Shown here in pieces: positions 16,348 to 24,211 of a stretch of 64,000 nucleotides of DNA. Below the pieces are notes generated by a model. That model was not told where the DNA came from and ran no database searches. It was given only the letters and a program-made list of their open reading frames with translations. The stretch covers positions 1 through 64,000 of the forward strand of contig CAYJTG010000006.1 of NCBI GenBank assembly GCA_964373255.1, given 5' to 3'. The DNA is from JACPVU01 sp964373255. GTDB lineage: Archaea > Aenigmatarchaeota > Aenigmatarchaeia > GW2011-AR5. Made by a program: the position numbers and the translations under genes. Position 1 is the first letter of the stretch. Each line of letters begins with the position of its first letter.

Positions 16348-16728
16348 ATGCCAGGACCAAAACTACTACCACCGACAATGAGGCCTACAAAGAGATACAT
16401 AGCATTTGAGATAATATCCGAAAGCCCAGTCCAGTACAATGAGTTTATCAGCGCTGTCTGGACATCGATGTTTAATTTTCTCGGCGAACTTGGAAGCTCC
16501 GAGGCTGGTGTGTGGTTTGTGCATAACCTTTACGACGAGAAAACTCAAAAGGGACTGCTCAAGTGCAGGCACGACGCTGTCGAAAAAATAAGAACGTCAC
16601 TGTCGCTCATACAGATCATCGGGGAGACGCGGGCAATTATAAAAATCATGGGCGTTACCGGAACAATAAAATCAGCACGCACAAAATATCTGGCTATTAA
16701 AGATTTGCGGAGCTTTGTAAAGGAGTGA
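16348..16728 (+). CDS. rnp2: ribonuclease P protein component 2 (Pop5)
   Basis: 126 aa from ATG 16348, directly after the rnp3 stop. MRPTKRYIAFEIISE is the Pop5 N-terminal strand motif; then a ferredoxin-like fold with VWFVHNLYDEKTQKGLLKCRHDAVEKIRTSL and IIKIMGVTGTIKSARTKYL. Known partner of Rpp30 in the archaeal RNase P heterotetramer. Confidence 0.92.
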   Translation: MPGPKLLPPTMRPTKRYIAFEIISESPVQYNEFISAVWTSMFNFLGELGSSEAGVWFVHNLYDEKTQKGLLKCRHDAVEKIRTSLSLIQIIGETRAIIKIMGVTGTIKSARTKYLAIKDLRSFVKE

Positions 16729-16736
16729 AAGAAATT

Positions 16737-17141
16737 ATGAATTATGAACAACTTTTGAAGAGGGCCAGGGCGAACATACCGCAGGTCGAGAGCAAATCCA
16801 GGTTTGAAATGCCCCAGGCGTCTGTTTTTGTAGGCAAGAGGCAGACAGTAATCAAGAACTTCTCTGAGATGGCAAAATCAATGAGAAGAGAGCCAAAGCA
16901 CATTGCAAAATTCCTTTTCAAAGAACTGGCCGTTCCAGGAAACATAGAAGGTGACGAGCTGATTCTGCAGGGTAAAATAAGCACGTCCATAATAAACCAG
17001 AGGCTAAAGAACTACGCCGATGAATTTGTCCTCTGCAAGGAGTGCGGAAAGCCCGACACGAGCATGAACAAGCAGGAATATTTTGTCGTCATAAAATGCG
17101 AGGCGTGTGGTGCGAAGAGGACGCTGAAGAATATAAGGTAA
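16737..17141 (+). CDS. aif2b: translation initiation factor aIF2 beta
   Basis: 134 aa from ATG 16737 (GTG 16725 is possible but sits on the SD-like AGGAG overlapping rnp2's stop). Central eIF2B/eIF5 domain with RREPKHIAKFLFKELAVPGN and the C-terminal zinc ribbon CKECGKPDT...VIKCEACGAKR with four cysteines. Part of the ternary complex that brings initiator tRNA to the small subunit; aIF2 alpha is encoded at 52.8-53.6 kb. Confidence 0.95.
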   Translation: MNYEQLLKRARANIPQVESKSRFEMPQASVFVGKRQTVIKNFSEMAKSMRREPKHIAKFLFKELAVPGNIEGDELILQGKISTSIINQRLKNYADEFVLCKECGKPDTSMNKQEYFVVIKCEACGAKRTLKNIR

Positions 17142-17147
17142 TGCAGC

Positions 17148-17271
17148 CTATCTCTTGTACGCCCATGCAACATTTCCGCTCTTCAGGGTAACCTTTTTTC
17201 TTTTGTATGCGTTTGTTTCATATTTTGATTTTGGATAGTCTATAGCTATTCAGACAATCTGCCTTGCCCAT
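17148..17271 (-). pseudogene. possible small basic ORF broken by a frameshift
   Basis: Reading leftwards from ATG at 17271, MGKADCLNSYRLSKIK is followed by a stop; a +1 shift within the A-rich stretch continues as YETNAYKRKKVTLKSGNVAWAYKR to TAG at 17148. The combined 40-residue reading is a plausible small basic protein, but neither half alone is convincing. Could be chance, a sequencing slip in an A-run or a decayed gene. Confidence 0.25.
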
Positions 17272-17309
17272 GACAGTTCTTATAAATATTTCATTGTCAA
17301 TAGTTAATC

Positions 17310-17612
17310 ATGCCAGAATTCTGCTACAGGGTCTTCAGGCAGGGCGCAGACGTATTGCTTGCGATTTCAGATTCTTCTATAGTTGGCAAGACATTTGAGG
17401 AAGGCGATTTGCAGATACACGCTTCCAAGGAATTCTACTGTGATGAAAGGTGCGGCCGTGAGGACGCCGTAAAGCTGATGAAAAGTGCCACGATAGTTAA
17501 TGCGGTTGGAAACAAAATTATAGGACTCATGACGAAAGAAAATCTTGTAGATAAGGATTCGATTCTTGTTATAAAAGGAATTTCACACGCACAGGTCGTG
17601 ACAATAAAGTAA
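17310..17612 (+). CDS. DUF424 family protein
   Basis: 100 aa. Archaeal DUF424 pattern: FCYRVFRQGADVLLAISDSSIVGKTFEEGDLQI, then FYCDERCGREDAVKLMKSATIVNAVGNKI and IKGISHAQVVTI. The family is of unknown function and is often near translation genes, as here after aif2b. A TATA box (TATAAATATT) lies about 27 bases before the start, giving a near-leaderless transcript. Confidence 0.85.
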   Translation: MPEFCYRVFRQGADVLLAISDSSIVGKTFEEGDLQIHASKEFYCDERCGREDAVKLMKSATIVNAVGNKIIGLMTKENLVDKDSILVIKGISHAQVVTIK

Positions 17613-17623
17613 TGTAGATCTTT

Positions 17624-17748
17624 AGAAATGCTCAATAAAAGCGTCGACGTGAGATGTATTGTCTATCGACAATACCTCTAGCTGACTCATACATCGATAG
17701 ACGTATGGGTCTACGTCGACGCTTTTTACATAGGTTTTCAACAGAGCC
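17624..17748 (+). repeat. three-way-junction element, family A (copy A1)
   Basis: Outer stem AAAGCGTCGACGT / ACGTCGACGCTTT encloses hairpin 1 (GTATTGTC..GACAATAC) and hairpin 2 (GACTCATAC..GTATGGGTC) separated by AGCT. Flanks AATGCTCAATAAA on the left and TTTTCAACAGAGCC on the right match copies A3 and A4. Right flank abuts the next gene's start region. Confidence 0.85.
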
Positions 17749-17760
17749 GATGTGATAAAA

Positions 17761-18159
17761 ATGAAAGGACAATGGTTTTTGATATCGTCGGTCATAGCCG
17801 CGTCTGCTTTCCTTTTCATATCAGGCCTGTTCAAGAGCTATTTCGTGGCCGACCCGTCTGACATAGCAAGGTCCAGCGAGGACTTTTATTTTCACAATGT
17901 TCGGCAGCAAATAAAGAACGCGATATCAGGCGACATTGCTTGCAGTGAGAAAGAGAGAAACGTCAGGGAGTTCAAGGCGTTTGCGCAAAAAGAGATACAG
18001 CGCCTTGGATATCTGCTGTTTCTTAATTACACGTACAACTGCACCAGAAGTGAATTAAATACGAGCATTCTGCTTGCATCGGAGCGCATGATACTATGCG
18101 AGCGGCAGGATGTCAATGCCGTTCTGCCGAACCGCATAGAACTTTCATGCATACGGTGA
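17761..18159 (+). CDS. secreted or membrane-anchored protein, type unknown
   Basis: 132 aa from ATG 17761 (GTGAT just upstream acts as SD; GTG 17752 possible). Residues 5-27 (WFLISSVIAASAFLFISGLF) form a single hydrophobic N-terminal segment, like a signal anchor or pilin-like leader. The rest is extracytoplasmic, with four cysteines (ACSEK, YNCTR, LCERQ, LSCIR) that could form two disulfides. Function unknown. Confidence 0.65.
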   Translation: MKGQWFLISSVIAASAFLFISGLFKSYFVADPSDIARSSEDFYFHNVRQQIKNAISGDIACSEKERNVREFKAFAQKEIQRLGYLLFLNYTYNCTRSELNTSILLASERMILCERQDVNAVLPNRIELSCIR

Positions 18160-18199
18160 ATAAAACAACAGATACAGATCACGCTATTTTATCTTTCTA

Positions 18200-18264
18200 C
18201 AACGTCAGCTAGAGTCTCTGAGAACTCCCACGTAGATACGTTCATTGAGCATTTTAACAGAGTC
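18200..18264 (-). repeat. degenerate remnant of a family A element
   Basis: Contains ACGTCAGCTAGAG and CACGTAGA..CATTGAGCATTTTAACAGAG, i.e. the family A junction motif and flank in reverse orientation, but the hairpins are decayed. Lies between convergent genes. Confidence 0.6.
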
Positions 18265-18269
18265 TATTT

Positions 18270-19346
18270 TTAATAATTCTTTATAAGTTTTTTGTTCACG
18301 TCGTCTATGCCAAGCGCAGCGCAGAATTCGTCGTCGTGCAAAAACATCTTTACAATGCCCATATAAGAAGCAGCGTCTTTTTTTGATACGTGCAATAAAT
18401 GGCAAACGTTTTTCAGAACTGCGCTGTCTATACCTTTCGGTCTTTTTGGAAATGAGTGCGTCGCGATTGATATCCTTATTTTTTTTGACAAGCCGTAGGC
18501 CAGCATGTCTATGAAATACTTTTCAAGGCTCCACGACTGTCGCTTCACAACCAATGACCTGAAGCGGTCGGCCTTTGCAGCGTAAGCGTATGCGTGTGAC
18601 ACGTCATCTATATTTTTATACTCCCTGTGGATGTTCTCCGTCAGAAAAAGAAAAAGCAGGCCGTGGTTTGTGTAGTTTTCCAGCATTTTTTTTGTCTCTG
18701 CGTTGCGGCCGGTGAAAATGGATTTTGCAGCCTCGAATACGCTGTGTGATGTTTCACGCCTATCGCAGACGTCTGAACCATGGGCGAGCAACTCTAGGTC
18801 GATAAGCACGCCCCTTATATCACCGGCGGAGTGCTGTGCGATTGTCCGCAGCGCCTCCGTGTCACAGCTTATACCCTCATTTCTACAGACCCTCAAAAGG
18901 AATTCTAATACAGATTTCTTGTCGGGCGTTGCGAATTTCACGGACTTGCTTACAGTTGCGATGCCTGATAGGGTGCTGTCGTATGAGTTCTTGGCTATGA
19001 CGGCAACTGGGTGCGCGCTGTTCTTTACGATGTCCCCCAGGATTTTTTTTGGCCTGATAAATTCTGTGTCTTCAAGAATTATCAGCTTTCTATCAAAAAA
19101 CACCCCGCCCTCTTTTGACGCAGAAAACACGTCGATTATGCCTTCTACGGAGAGACAGACAGGCTTGTGACCCAATTCTTTTGCGACAAGCTTCAGCGCA
19201 ATATTTTTTCCGCAGCCCGGCGGGCCGCTCACGATAAGAGCAGACCCTTTCTTCCAGTTCAGTAGCCATCTCTTGATTTCCCTTATCTGAAAACCGTTTC
19301 CGATGATATCCCCTGTGCTTTTGGGCTCGTATTTCTCAAGAAGCAT
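18270..19346 (-). CDS. rfcL: replication factor C large subunit, degenerate ATPase
   Basis: 358 aa from ATG 19346 (AGGTG eight bases upstream). N-terminal LLEKYEPKSTGDIIGN matches RFC-L; lid and C-terminal clamp-loader domains follow (AGDIRGVLIDLELLAHG is the sensor 2 region). Walker A reads GPPGCGKN, with Asn instead of Ser/Thr, and Walker B LIILEDTE instead of hhhhDE. Shorter than usual archaeal RFC-L (400-500 aa) and lacks the C-terminal PIP tail. Loads the PCNA clamp with RFC small subunits, which should supply most ATPase activity. Confidence 0.88.
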   Translation of the reverse strand: MLLEKYEPKSTGDIIGNGFQIREIKRWLLNWKKGSALIVSGPPGCGKNIALKLVAKELGHKPVCLSVEGIIDVFSASKEGGVFFDRKLIILEDTEFIRPKKILGDIVKNSAHPVAVIAKNSYDSTLSGIATVSKSVKFATPDKKSVLEFLLRVCRNEGISCDTEALRTIAQHSAGDIRGVLIDLELLAHGSDVCDRRETSHSVFEAAKSIFTGRNAETKKMLENYTNHGLLFLFLTENIHREYKNIDDVSHAYAYAAKADRFRSLVVKRQSWSLEKYFIDMLAYGLSKKIRISIATHSFPKRPKGIDSAVLKNVCHLLHVSKKDAASYMGIVKMFLHDDEFCAALGIDDVNKKLIKNY

Positions 19347-19416
19347 ATAGGCACCTTCATCATGTCTTACTATCAATTATAAAGTGAACCAAGTCTTGTA
19401 TCTTGTTTGTTTCCTT

Positions 19417-19547
19417 GATTGAATTCCATTAAAGTATGATGGTCGACGTGAGAGGCATTGTCTGTCGACAATGCCTCTAGCTGACATATACGTCAACAGA
19501 CGTATATGTCTACGTCGACCATCATCATACGAATATGGAATTCAATC
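19417..19547 (+). repeat. three-way-junction element, family A (copy A2)
   Basis: Outermost stem GATTGAATTCCAT / ATGGAATTCAATC and inner stem GATGGTCGACGT / ACGTCGACCATC differ from other copies, yet remain fully paired. Hairpin 1 AGAGGCATTGTC-TGTC-GACAATGCCTCT, linker AGCT, hairpin 2 GACATATACGTC-AACA-GACGTATATGTC, then T. The junction bases are the same as in A1, A3 and A4. Confidence 0.9.
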
Positions 19548-19599
19548 GTTTCCTTGTAGAGCTATAACTATATATCCTTTCAGCTTGTTAATTATAATC

Positions 19600-19812
19600 A
19601 TGAAAAAGAAAAAGGCCGCTTCAAAAAGCGCTGTGAGAAACATATGCATGCGCTGCGAGAGGCATTTTACGTCGAAAAAGGCGCTTAAGATGCACAGCAA
19701 GGCCCATCTGCAGGCATTGCACGAACTGAAAATGCTGGAAAACGGACAAGTGCCGGTAGAAACAAAGTTCGGCTTTGAATTCAAGGGGAAAAACAAGATA
19801 ATAGTGACTTAA
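19600..19812 (+). CDS. C2H2 zinc-finger protein
   Basis: 70 aa from ATG 19600. One classical finger: CMRCERHFTSKKALKMHSKAH (C-x2-C-x12-H-x3-H), preceded by a lysine-rich tail. Small nucleic-acid-binding protein of unknown target. A similar finger occurs at the C-terminus of the primase at 38.4-39.8 kb. Confidence 0.75.
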   Translation: MKKKKAASKSAVRNICMRCERHFTSKKALKMHSKAHLQALHELKMLENGQVPVETKFGFEFKGKNKIIVT

Positions 19813-19860
19813 ACAGCGCAACCTTTCGCAATTTCTTCTATAGGTATTTTTATGCAATAA

Positions 19861-20535
19861 TCATCTGGAATAGGAAAGCCTTGGCCTGAATCTCACGTAG
19901 GCAAGCGCAAAAGTAGGCACAGGCATTTTATTTAAGCTGTGCTCGGGAACGTGGCCCAAGAACGCTTTCCTGAACCCGTAGTTGCTTATAATTCTGTCGG
20001 CCTCTTTCTGCTCACGCGCGTATACGGGCTGTTTCTTTTTTGTCAGGTATTCAGTAGCTTTTGTTGCCATGCCTTCTATATAACTTCTGGCCCCGAACCA
20101 CGCTTTTTTGATGTAATTATTAATAGCGCCTGACTGGTCCTGAATGGCGTGCGTGCCTTCGTGCGTAAGCACGTCTTCTGCTGACTGCGCGAGCATATTG
20201 TCGTTTTGTAGCCTATACCTTAGGGGGTGCCCCAGTTCCGGAAACAGCACGGGGTCGGCCCTGAGCTTGTTTGTGCCCGGCTTGTAAACCCCAAAAACCT
20301 TGCCGACTATTCTGCCAAAACTGTTAACGTACGTTGGAAGTTCCTTTACAGCAATCCTGATCTTGCCCGGATTAAAATTAACGCCCAATTCATGCGCATA
20401 GTTCTGCAGCTTAGGGCCTACTTTGTTCCAATACTTCCCGAGCAGTGTAGGGTGATTTTCGAACACTGGTTTGGCTGTCTGTACATCAGAATATAAATCT
20501 GCGGTTAAAACATCAGCGCTTGACATAAGTATCAC
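19861..20535 (-). CDS. putative HExxH metalloprotease-like protein
   Basis: 224 aa. DVLTHEGTHAIQDQSG (about residues 124-139) contains HEGTH, a zincin HExxH motif; a third ligand could be E153 in SYIEGMATKATEYL. Remaining sequence has no signal peptide. ATG 20535, with ATG 20526 also possible. Resembles archaeal and phage-type zincins of unknown substrate. Activity is inferred from the motif only. Confidence 0.65.
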   Translation of the reverse strand: MILMSSADVLTADLYSDVQTAKPVFENHPTLLGKYWNKVGPKLQNYAHELGVNFNPGKIRIAVKELPTYVNSFGRIVGKVFGVYKPGTNKLRADPVLFPELGHPLRYRLQNDNMLAQSAEDVLTHEGTHAIQDQSGAINNYIKKAWFGARSYIEGMATKATEYLTKKKQPVYAREQKEADRIISNYGFRKAFLGHVPEHSLNKMPVPTFALAYVRFRPRLSYSR

Positions 20536-20673
20536 TACCTGAATAGTACTTTGCGAAATTAGTTCTTAAACCTTACGGCTTTTATTGGTTTTCGGTGATT
20601 GAACATAGAAATCGAATGTAGGTTATAATTGTGAGCTATAAATTCTTTACGCATTAAATGTAAGCTGATAAAT

Positions 20674-20829
20674 ATGTCTGAAAAAGAAAAGCAGTACATG
20701 CCCCAGTCGACTGCGGGACTGATACGCTATTTCGACGTGGAAGAGGGCATAAAGATAAAGCCCCAGCACGTCGTGGCTATAAGCCTGGTATTTGCAGCGC
20801 TTGTTCTGATCATGAAGTTTATGGCGTGA
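20674..20829 (+). CDS. secG: preprotein translocase subunit Sec61 beta (SecG)
   Basis: 51 aa. MPQSTAGLIRYFDVEEGIKIKPQHVV is the archaeal Sec61 beta motif, followed by one transmembrane helix (AISLVFAALVLIMKF). Tail-anchored accessory subunit of the SecYE channel. ATG 20674 follows a GTAAGCTGATAA leader. Confidence 0.93.
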   Translation: MSEKEKQYMPQSTAGLIRYFDVEEGIKIKPQHVVAISLVFAALVLIMKFMA

Positions 20830-20883
20830 TAGGGCATATCTTGCCTAATCAACTACCGCTTTCTGCAACTGAAAGAGTCCATT

Positions 20884-21030
20884 TCAGAAATCGTCTTCTT
20901 CCATTTTGTGCCAGCTTGCAAAAGTCCTGTCAAGCATCTTGTCCAGTGACTTGTCGATGAACCTGAAATAGATCACAAGTGACGAGCCAATGGCGGCTAG
21001 CACGTATAGTGCTGCTAGTATCTCTGACAT
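20884..21030 (-). CDS. small membrane protein
   Basis: 48 aa: MSEILAALYVLAAIGSSLVIYF then an acidic/basic tail ending HKMEEDDF. One N-terminal helix. Start ATG 21030 is preceded by GGTGTGGTT. Unrecognised but compact, well-formed ORF with an SD. Confidence 0.55.
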   Translation of the reverse strand: MSEILAALYVLAAIGSSLVIYFRFIDKSLDKMLDRTFASWHKMEEDDF

Positions 21031-21208
21031 AACCACACCCCACCTTGTTTTGATTTTTGTTTGCTAATATACTGAAAGCTTATCTTAAAGAAATGATACG
21101 TTCTAAAATTTTTGCTATCGGCAAAAATATATGCGTGCCATTCGTAATTGAATCGTAATTTTGGGCTTCGTACTAATCGGATTTAACTTCTTACTGCTAA
21201 TTCTATTC

Positions 21209-22030
21209 ATGAAAATCCTTCTTGGACCGGCCGGCTCGCCTGCCAAGTCTACTTTAGACGGCCTGAGGTTCCTTAGTGATATAGGCTTGAAAGCCATGGA
21301 GGTCGCATTCACGCATGGCGTCAAAATGGGCTCGGCAACTGCAAAACAAATTGCAGAAGAAAATAAAAAATATGATATGGCGCTGAGTATCCACGCACCA
21401 TACTACATTAATCTTACATCGGACGACGGCAGAAAGATAAAAGAGAGCAAGCAAAGAATCATCGATTCGTGTCATCGCGGTCATATTATGGGCGCGCATA
21501 AGATTGTTTTTCACACAGCGTACTACGGGAAAAGAAGCAAAGAGGAAACTTATGATCTGGTAAAGCACGGTGTAGAAGAATTAATGGATAATATAAAAGA
21601 AAACAAATGGAATGTGGAATTGCTTCCTGAAACAGCCGGAAGGCTGGCACAGTTTGGCGACCTCGACGAGATAATCAGCTTGTCAAAAGATACAGGATGC
21701 AACCTTTGCATAGACCCTGCTCATCTGTATGCAAGAAATAACGGCCGTATTGATTTTTCGGAGATGTTTGATAAATTAAAAGAATCGGGAAAAAAAGAAC
21801 TGCATTTTCATTTTTCAGGCATAAACTACGGCCCAAGGGGCGAAAGAAATCACCTTATTCTAAATGGCAAGCCTGACTTCAGAGAATTTGCAAAAGAGCT
21901 TTTAAGCAGAAAAATATCAGCCACGGTAATCAGCGAATCACCGATAACGTGGCAGGACTCCATAAAGATGAAAAATATACTGGAAAAATTAGGCTATGAA
22001 TTTGATGACGACAAGGCACTGTCAACTTAA
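21209..22030 (+). CDS. nfo: endonuclease IV-like AP endonuclease (TIM barrel)
   Basis: 273 aa from ATG 21209. Zinc TIM barrel: SIHAPYYINL (strand with metal His), HTAYYGK, ELLPETAGRLAQFG (Glu ligand), CIDPAHLYAR (Asp-x-x-His), HFHFSG and VISESP near the end. Incises DNA 5' to abasic sites in base excision repair. The last codons (..ALST-stop) lie inside the outer stem of repeat B1, so the C-terminus is shaped by the element. Confidence 0.9.
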   Translation: MKILLGPAGSPAKSTLDGLRFLSDIGLKAMEVAFTHGVKMGSATAKQIAEENKKYDMALSIHAPYYINLTSDDGRKIKESKQRIIDSCHRGHIMGAHKIVFHTAYYGKRSKEETYDLVKHGVEELMDNIKENKWNVELLPETAGRLAQFGDLDEIISLSKDTGCNLCIDPAHLYARNNGRIDFSEMFDKLKESGKKELHFHFSGINYGPRGERNHLILNGKPDFREFAKELLSRKISATVISESPITWQDSIKMKNILEKLGYEFDDDKALST

Positions 22031-22134
22031 GGGTGGTTAGCCATTGCTAACCACCCAGAAAGGGCTGTTGTCAAAGCAGATAGACGCACTTTAGTGCGTC
22101 AGTTTGTTTCAACAGCCGTTAAGTTGACAGTGCC
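22015..22134 (+). repeat. three-way-junction element, family B (copy B1)
   Basis: Outer stem GGCACTGTCAACTTAA / TTAAGTTGACAGTGCC; hairpin 1 GGGTGGTTAGC-CATT-GCTAACCACCC; linker AGAAA; hairpin 2 GGCTGTTG..CAACAGCC, whose loop is extended by a nested hairpin GACGCACT..AGTGCGTC. It supplies the stop codon of the endonuclease IV gene and may act as a terminator. Confidence 0.88.
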
Positions 22135-22157
22135 TAATGACAAATAGTCTTTTATAC

Positions 22158-22290
22158 AGCTCTGTTAAAAACCTATGAAAAAGCATCGACGTAGACCCTT
22201 ACGTCTTATCGACGTAAGGGTCAGCTAGAGCTATTGTCAAAAGACAATAGCTCTCACGTCGATGCTTTTATTGAGCATTTCAACAGAGCT
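22158..22290 (-). repeat. three-way-junction element, family A (copy A3, reverse)
   Basis: Reverse-oriented copy closely similar to A4: outer stem AAAAGCATCGACGT / ACGTCGATGCTTTT, hairpin 1 AGAGCTATTGTC-TTTT-GACAATAGCTCT, AGCT linker, hairpin 2 GACCCTTACGTC-GATAA-GACGTAAGGGTC. AGCTCTGTT / AACAGAGCT form the distal stem. Immediately follows B1, so two families stand side by side. Confidence 0.9.
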
Positions 22291-22325
22291 TTTTATACTT
22301 GAATCCTATTCTATTATTGACCACT

Positions 22326-23186
22326 ATGAAAATCCTTGTAACGGGCGGAACAGGATTTATTGGAAGCCACCTAACAAAAAAACTTATTGAGCTTGGGCAC
22401 GAAGTTGTAATCCTTGCCGACGCTGAAAATATAAAAACAGAAGGCGCGGCGTTCATAAAAGGCGATGTAAGAGACGGCTATGACGTAAGAAAGGCTATGC
22501 AAGGATGTGAGGCTGTATTTCATCTTGCGGCTGTTACGGACGCCCGCAATTTGAATGAGGATGCGATCTATGCAACAAACTTTCTCGGCTCAAAGAACGT
22601 ATTCGAAGTAGCGAAGTCAAAAAACACGAAGATCGTATTTACGTCCACGGCGGCTGTTTACGGAAATTCTCAGGTCCCAAACAAAGAGACGGATGAGTGC
22701 AAGCCTGTATCGCAGTATGGAAAAAGCAAGCTCCGCGCCGAAAGGTACCTGCAGAACCTGACCGAAAACCATTTCATCGTAAGGATGTTCAACGTTTATG
22801 GTGCTCGTGGTCACAGCTTTGTTAACACCGCGTGCAAAAAAATAACGAACTACGAGGACATCCTGGTCTACGGCAATGGCCTTCAGACAAGGGACTACGT
22901 TAATGTATCAGACGCAGTAGACGCATTGCTTCTCGGCTTTGAAAACACTGGATTGTACAACGTCGGAACAGGGCAGGATTGGTCTGTAACAAAGCTAATA
23001 GACATAATATACGAGACGACGCGGTGTAAGCCAACTGTGAAGTTCACGACGCCAAATAAGAATGACATAGCAAGAAGCAAGGCGGACATATCCAGAATCA
23101 GATCATTAGGATGGGAACCAAAAATAAGCCTCGAAGAAGGTGTAAGTCTTGTCCTTGAACAACAGGGTTTCAAGAAGTTGGTGTAA
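22326..23186 (+). CDS. NAD-dependent epimerase/dehydratase (UDP-glucose 4-epimerase-like)
   Basis: 286 aa from ATG 22326. Extended SDR: TGGTGFIGSHL nucleotide motif, HLAAVTDARN, catalytic STAAVYGNS with YGKSKLRAE (Tyr-x3-Lys), and RMFNVYGARG. Typical for sugar-nucleotide epimerases supplying glycosylation. The expected extra 20-30 C-terminal residues are partly missing. A glycosyltransferase follows nearby. Confidence 0.9.
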   Translation: MKILVTGGTGFIGSHLTKKLIELGHEVVILADAENIKTEGAAFIKGDVRDGYDVRKAMQGCEAVFHLAAVTDARNLNEDAIYATNFLGSKNVFEVAKSKNTKIVFTSTAAVYGNSQVPNKETDECKPVSQYGKSKLRAERYLQNLTENHFIVRMFNVYGARGHSFVNTACKKITNYEDILVYGNGLQTRDYVNVSDAVDALLLGFENTGLYNVGTGQDWSVTKLIDIIYETTRCKPTVKFTTPNKNDIARSKADISRIRSLGWEPKISLEEGVSLVLEQQGFKKLV

Positions 23187-23248
23187 AATTGGTGCCTTGA
23201 TTCTGTATAAATAATTTTCGAATGCATTGAAATGTACTGGTGAGACAC

Positions 23249-23425
23249 ATGGGATACGTTCGCTATAAGCTGTCAGACGAAATGCACGACATACTGAAAA
23301 AAGTATCAGGTAAGCTTGGCATGAAAGAATCAGAGGTATCTCGCATAGCGCTGATGGAGTACCTTAAATCGCTTTCTGTCCTCTCCGAACAGGTTAAAAA
23401 ACGAAGAGTAAGGCTGAAAATATAA
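23249..23425 (+). CDS. ribbon-helix-helix DNA-binding protein
   Basis: 58 aa from ATG 23249 (GGTGA five bases upstream; GTG 23240 possible). YVRYKLSDEMHDILKKVSGKLGMKESEVSRIALMEYLKSL fits a strand-helix-helix MetJ/Arc fold, with a basic tail KKRRVRLKI. Probably a dimeric regulator; target unknown, possibly the divergent or following operon. Confidence 0.75.
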   Translation: MGYVRYKLSDEMHDILKKVSGKLGMKESEVSRIALMEYLKSLSVLSEQVKKRRVRLKI

Positions 23426-23437
23426 TTACAGATTACG

Positions 23438-24082
23438 ATGATGCCTATGAAGCGTGTATGTATTGTTATACCTGCCTACAATGAAGAGAGGACTATTTCT
23501 GAAGTTGTCAGGAAGGCGAAGAGCTATGGTTATGTAATCGTTGTGGACGATGCATCAAAAGACAAGACCGCGGCGCTTGCGGGGAAATCGGGCGCTCGTG
23601 TAATTACCCACACTAAAAATAAAGGGTTGGGTTGTTCACTTAGAACAGGCTTCTCAGAGGCGCTAAAAAATAATTTTGACACAATAATAACCTTGGACGG
23701 CGACGGACAGCACAACCCGTACGACATCCCCAAACTCGTTGATAAGATAAATAAAGACTATGATTTTGTCCTAGGGAAGCGGGATTTGTCAAAATACCCA
23801 TTTATAAAAAAATTTGGGAATTTCTTTCTCAATAACGCAACCAATTTTATAGCTGGGACAAACCTGAAAGACACCGAGAGCGGCTTCCGCGCCTTCAAGA
23901 AGGACGCGCTAAAAAAGCTTCAACTAAAGGCAAGCAGATATGAAATAGCAGCAGAAATTATATACGAAGTAGGAAAGAACGAACTAAAGTCGTGTAACGT
24001 TGAGGTAGCTTCGCCGCTTTACAAGCAAGGTGTGAATTTTTTTGACGGCATCAGGAATTTTGTTTATTTGTTAAGGAAATGA
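23438..24082 (+). CDS. family 2 glycosyltransferase (dolichol-phosphate mannosyltransferase-like)
   Basis: 214 aa. GT-A fold: VCIVIPAYNEERTISEVV, VVDDASKDKT, TLDGDGQHNPYDIP (metal-binding DxD) and DTESGFRAF. No transmembrane anchor, as in soluble DPM1-type enzymes. Transfers a sugar from a nucleotide sugar to polyprenyl phosphate. Start may be ATG 23438 or 23447. The epimerase upstream may provide the donor. Confidence 0.88.
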   Translation: MMPMKRVCIVIPAYNEERTISEVVRKAKSYGYVIVVDDASKDKTAALAGKSGARVITHTKNKGLGCSLRTGFSEALKNNFDTIITLDGDGQHNPYDIPKLVDKINKDYDFVLGKRDLSKYPFIKKFGNFFLNNATNFIAGTNLKDTESGFRAFKKDALKKLQLKASRYEIAAEIIYEVGKNELKSCNVEVASPLYKQGVNFFDGIRNFVYLLRK

Positions 24083-24111
24083 ATTTGCGTGGCCGTGTTA
24101 TCTGTAAGTAC

Positions 24112-24130
24112 ACTATAATGTACTTATGGA
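24112..24130. terminator. inverted repeat after glycosyltransferase gene
   Basis: AAGTACACTATAATGTACTT forms a 6-bp stem with an 8-nt loop in the short gap before the korA promoter. It could be a terminator or an operator; weak. Confidence 0.3.
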
Positions 24131-24211
24131 TACATATTTGTCAAGAATTCCAGAAAAGTTTTTAAACACAGAACAAAATAAGTTTTTGTTTGAGACTAGA
24201 GTGGTAAAAAA

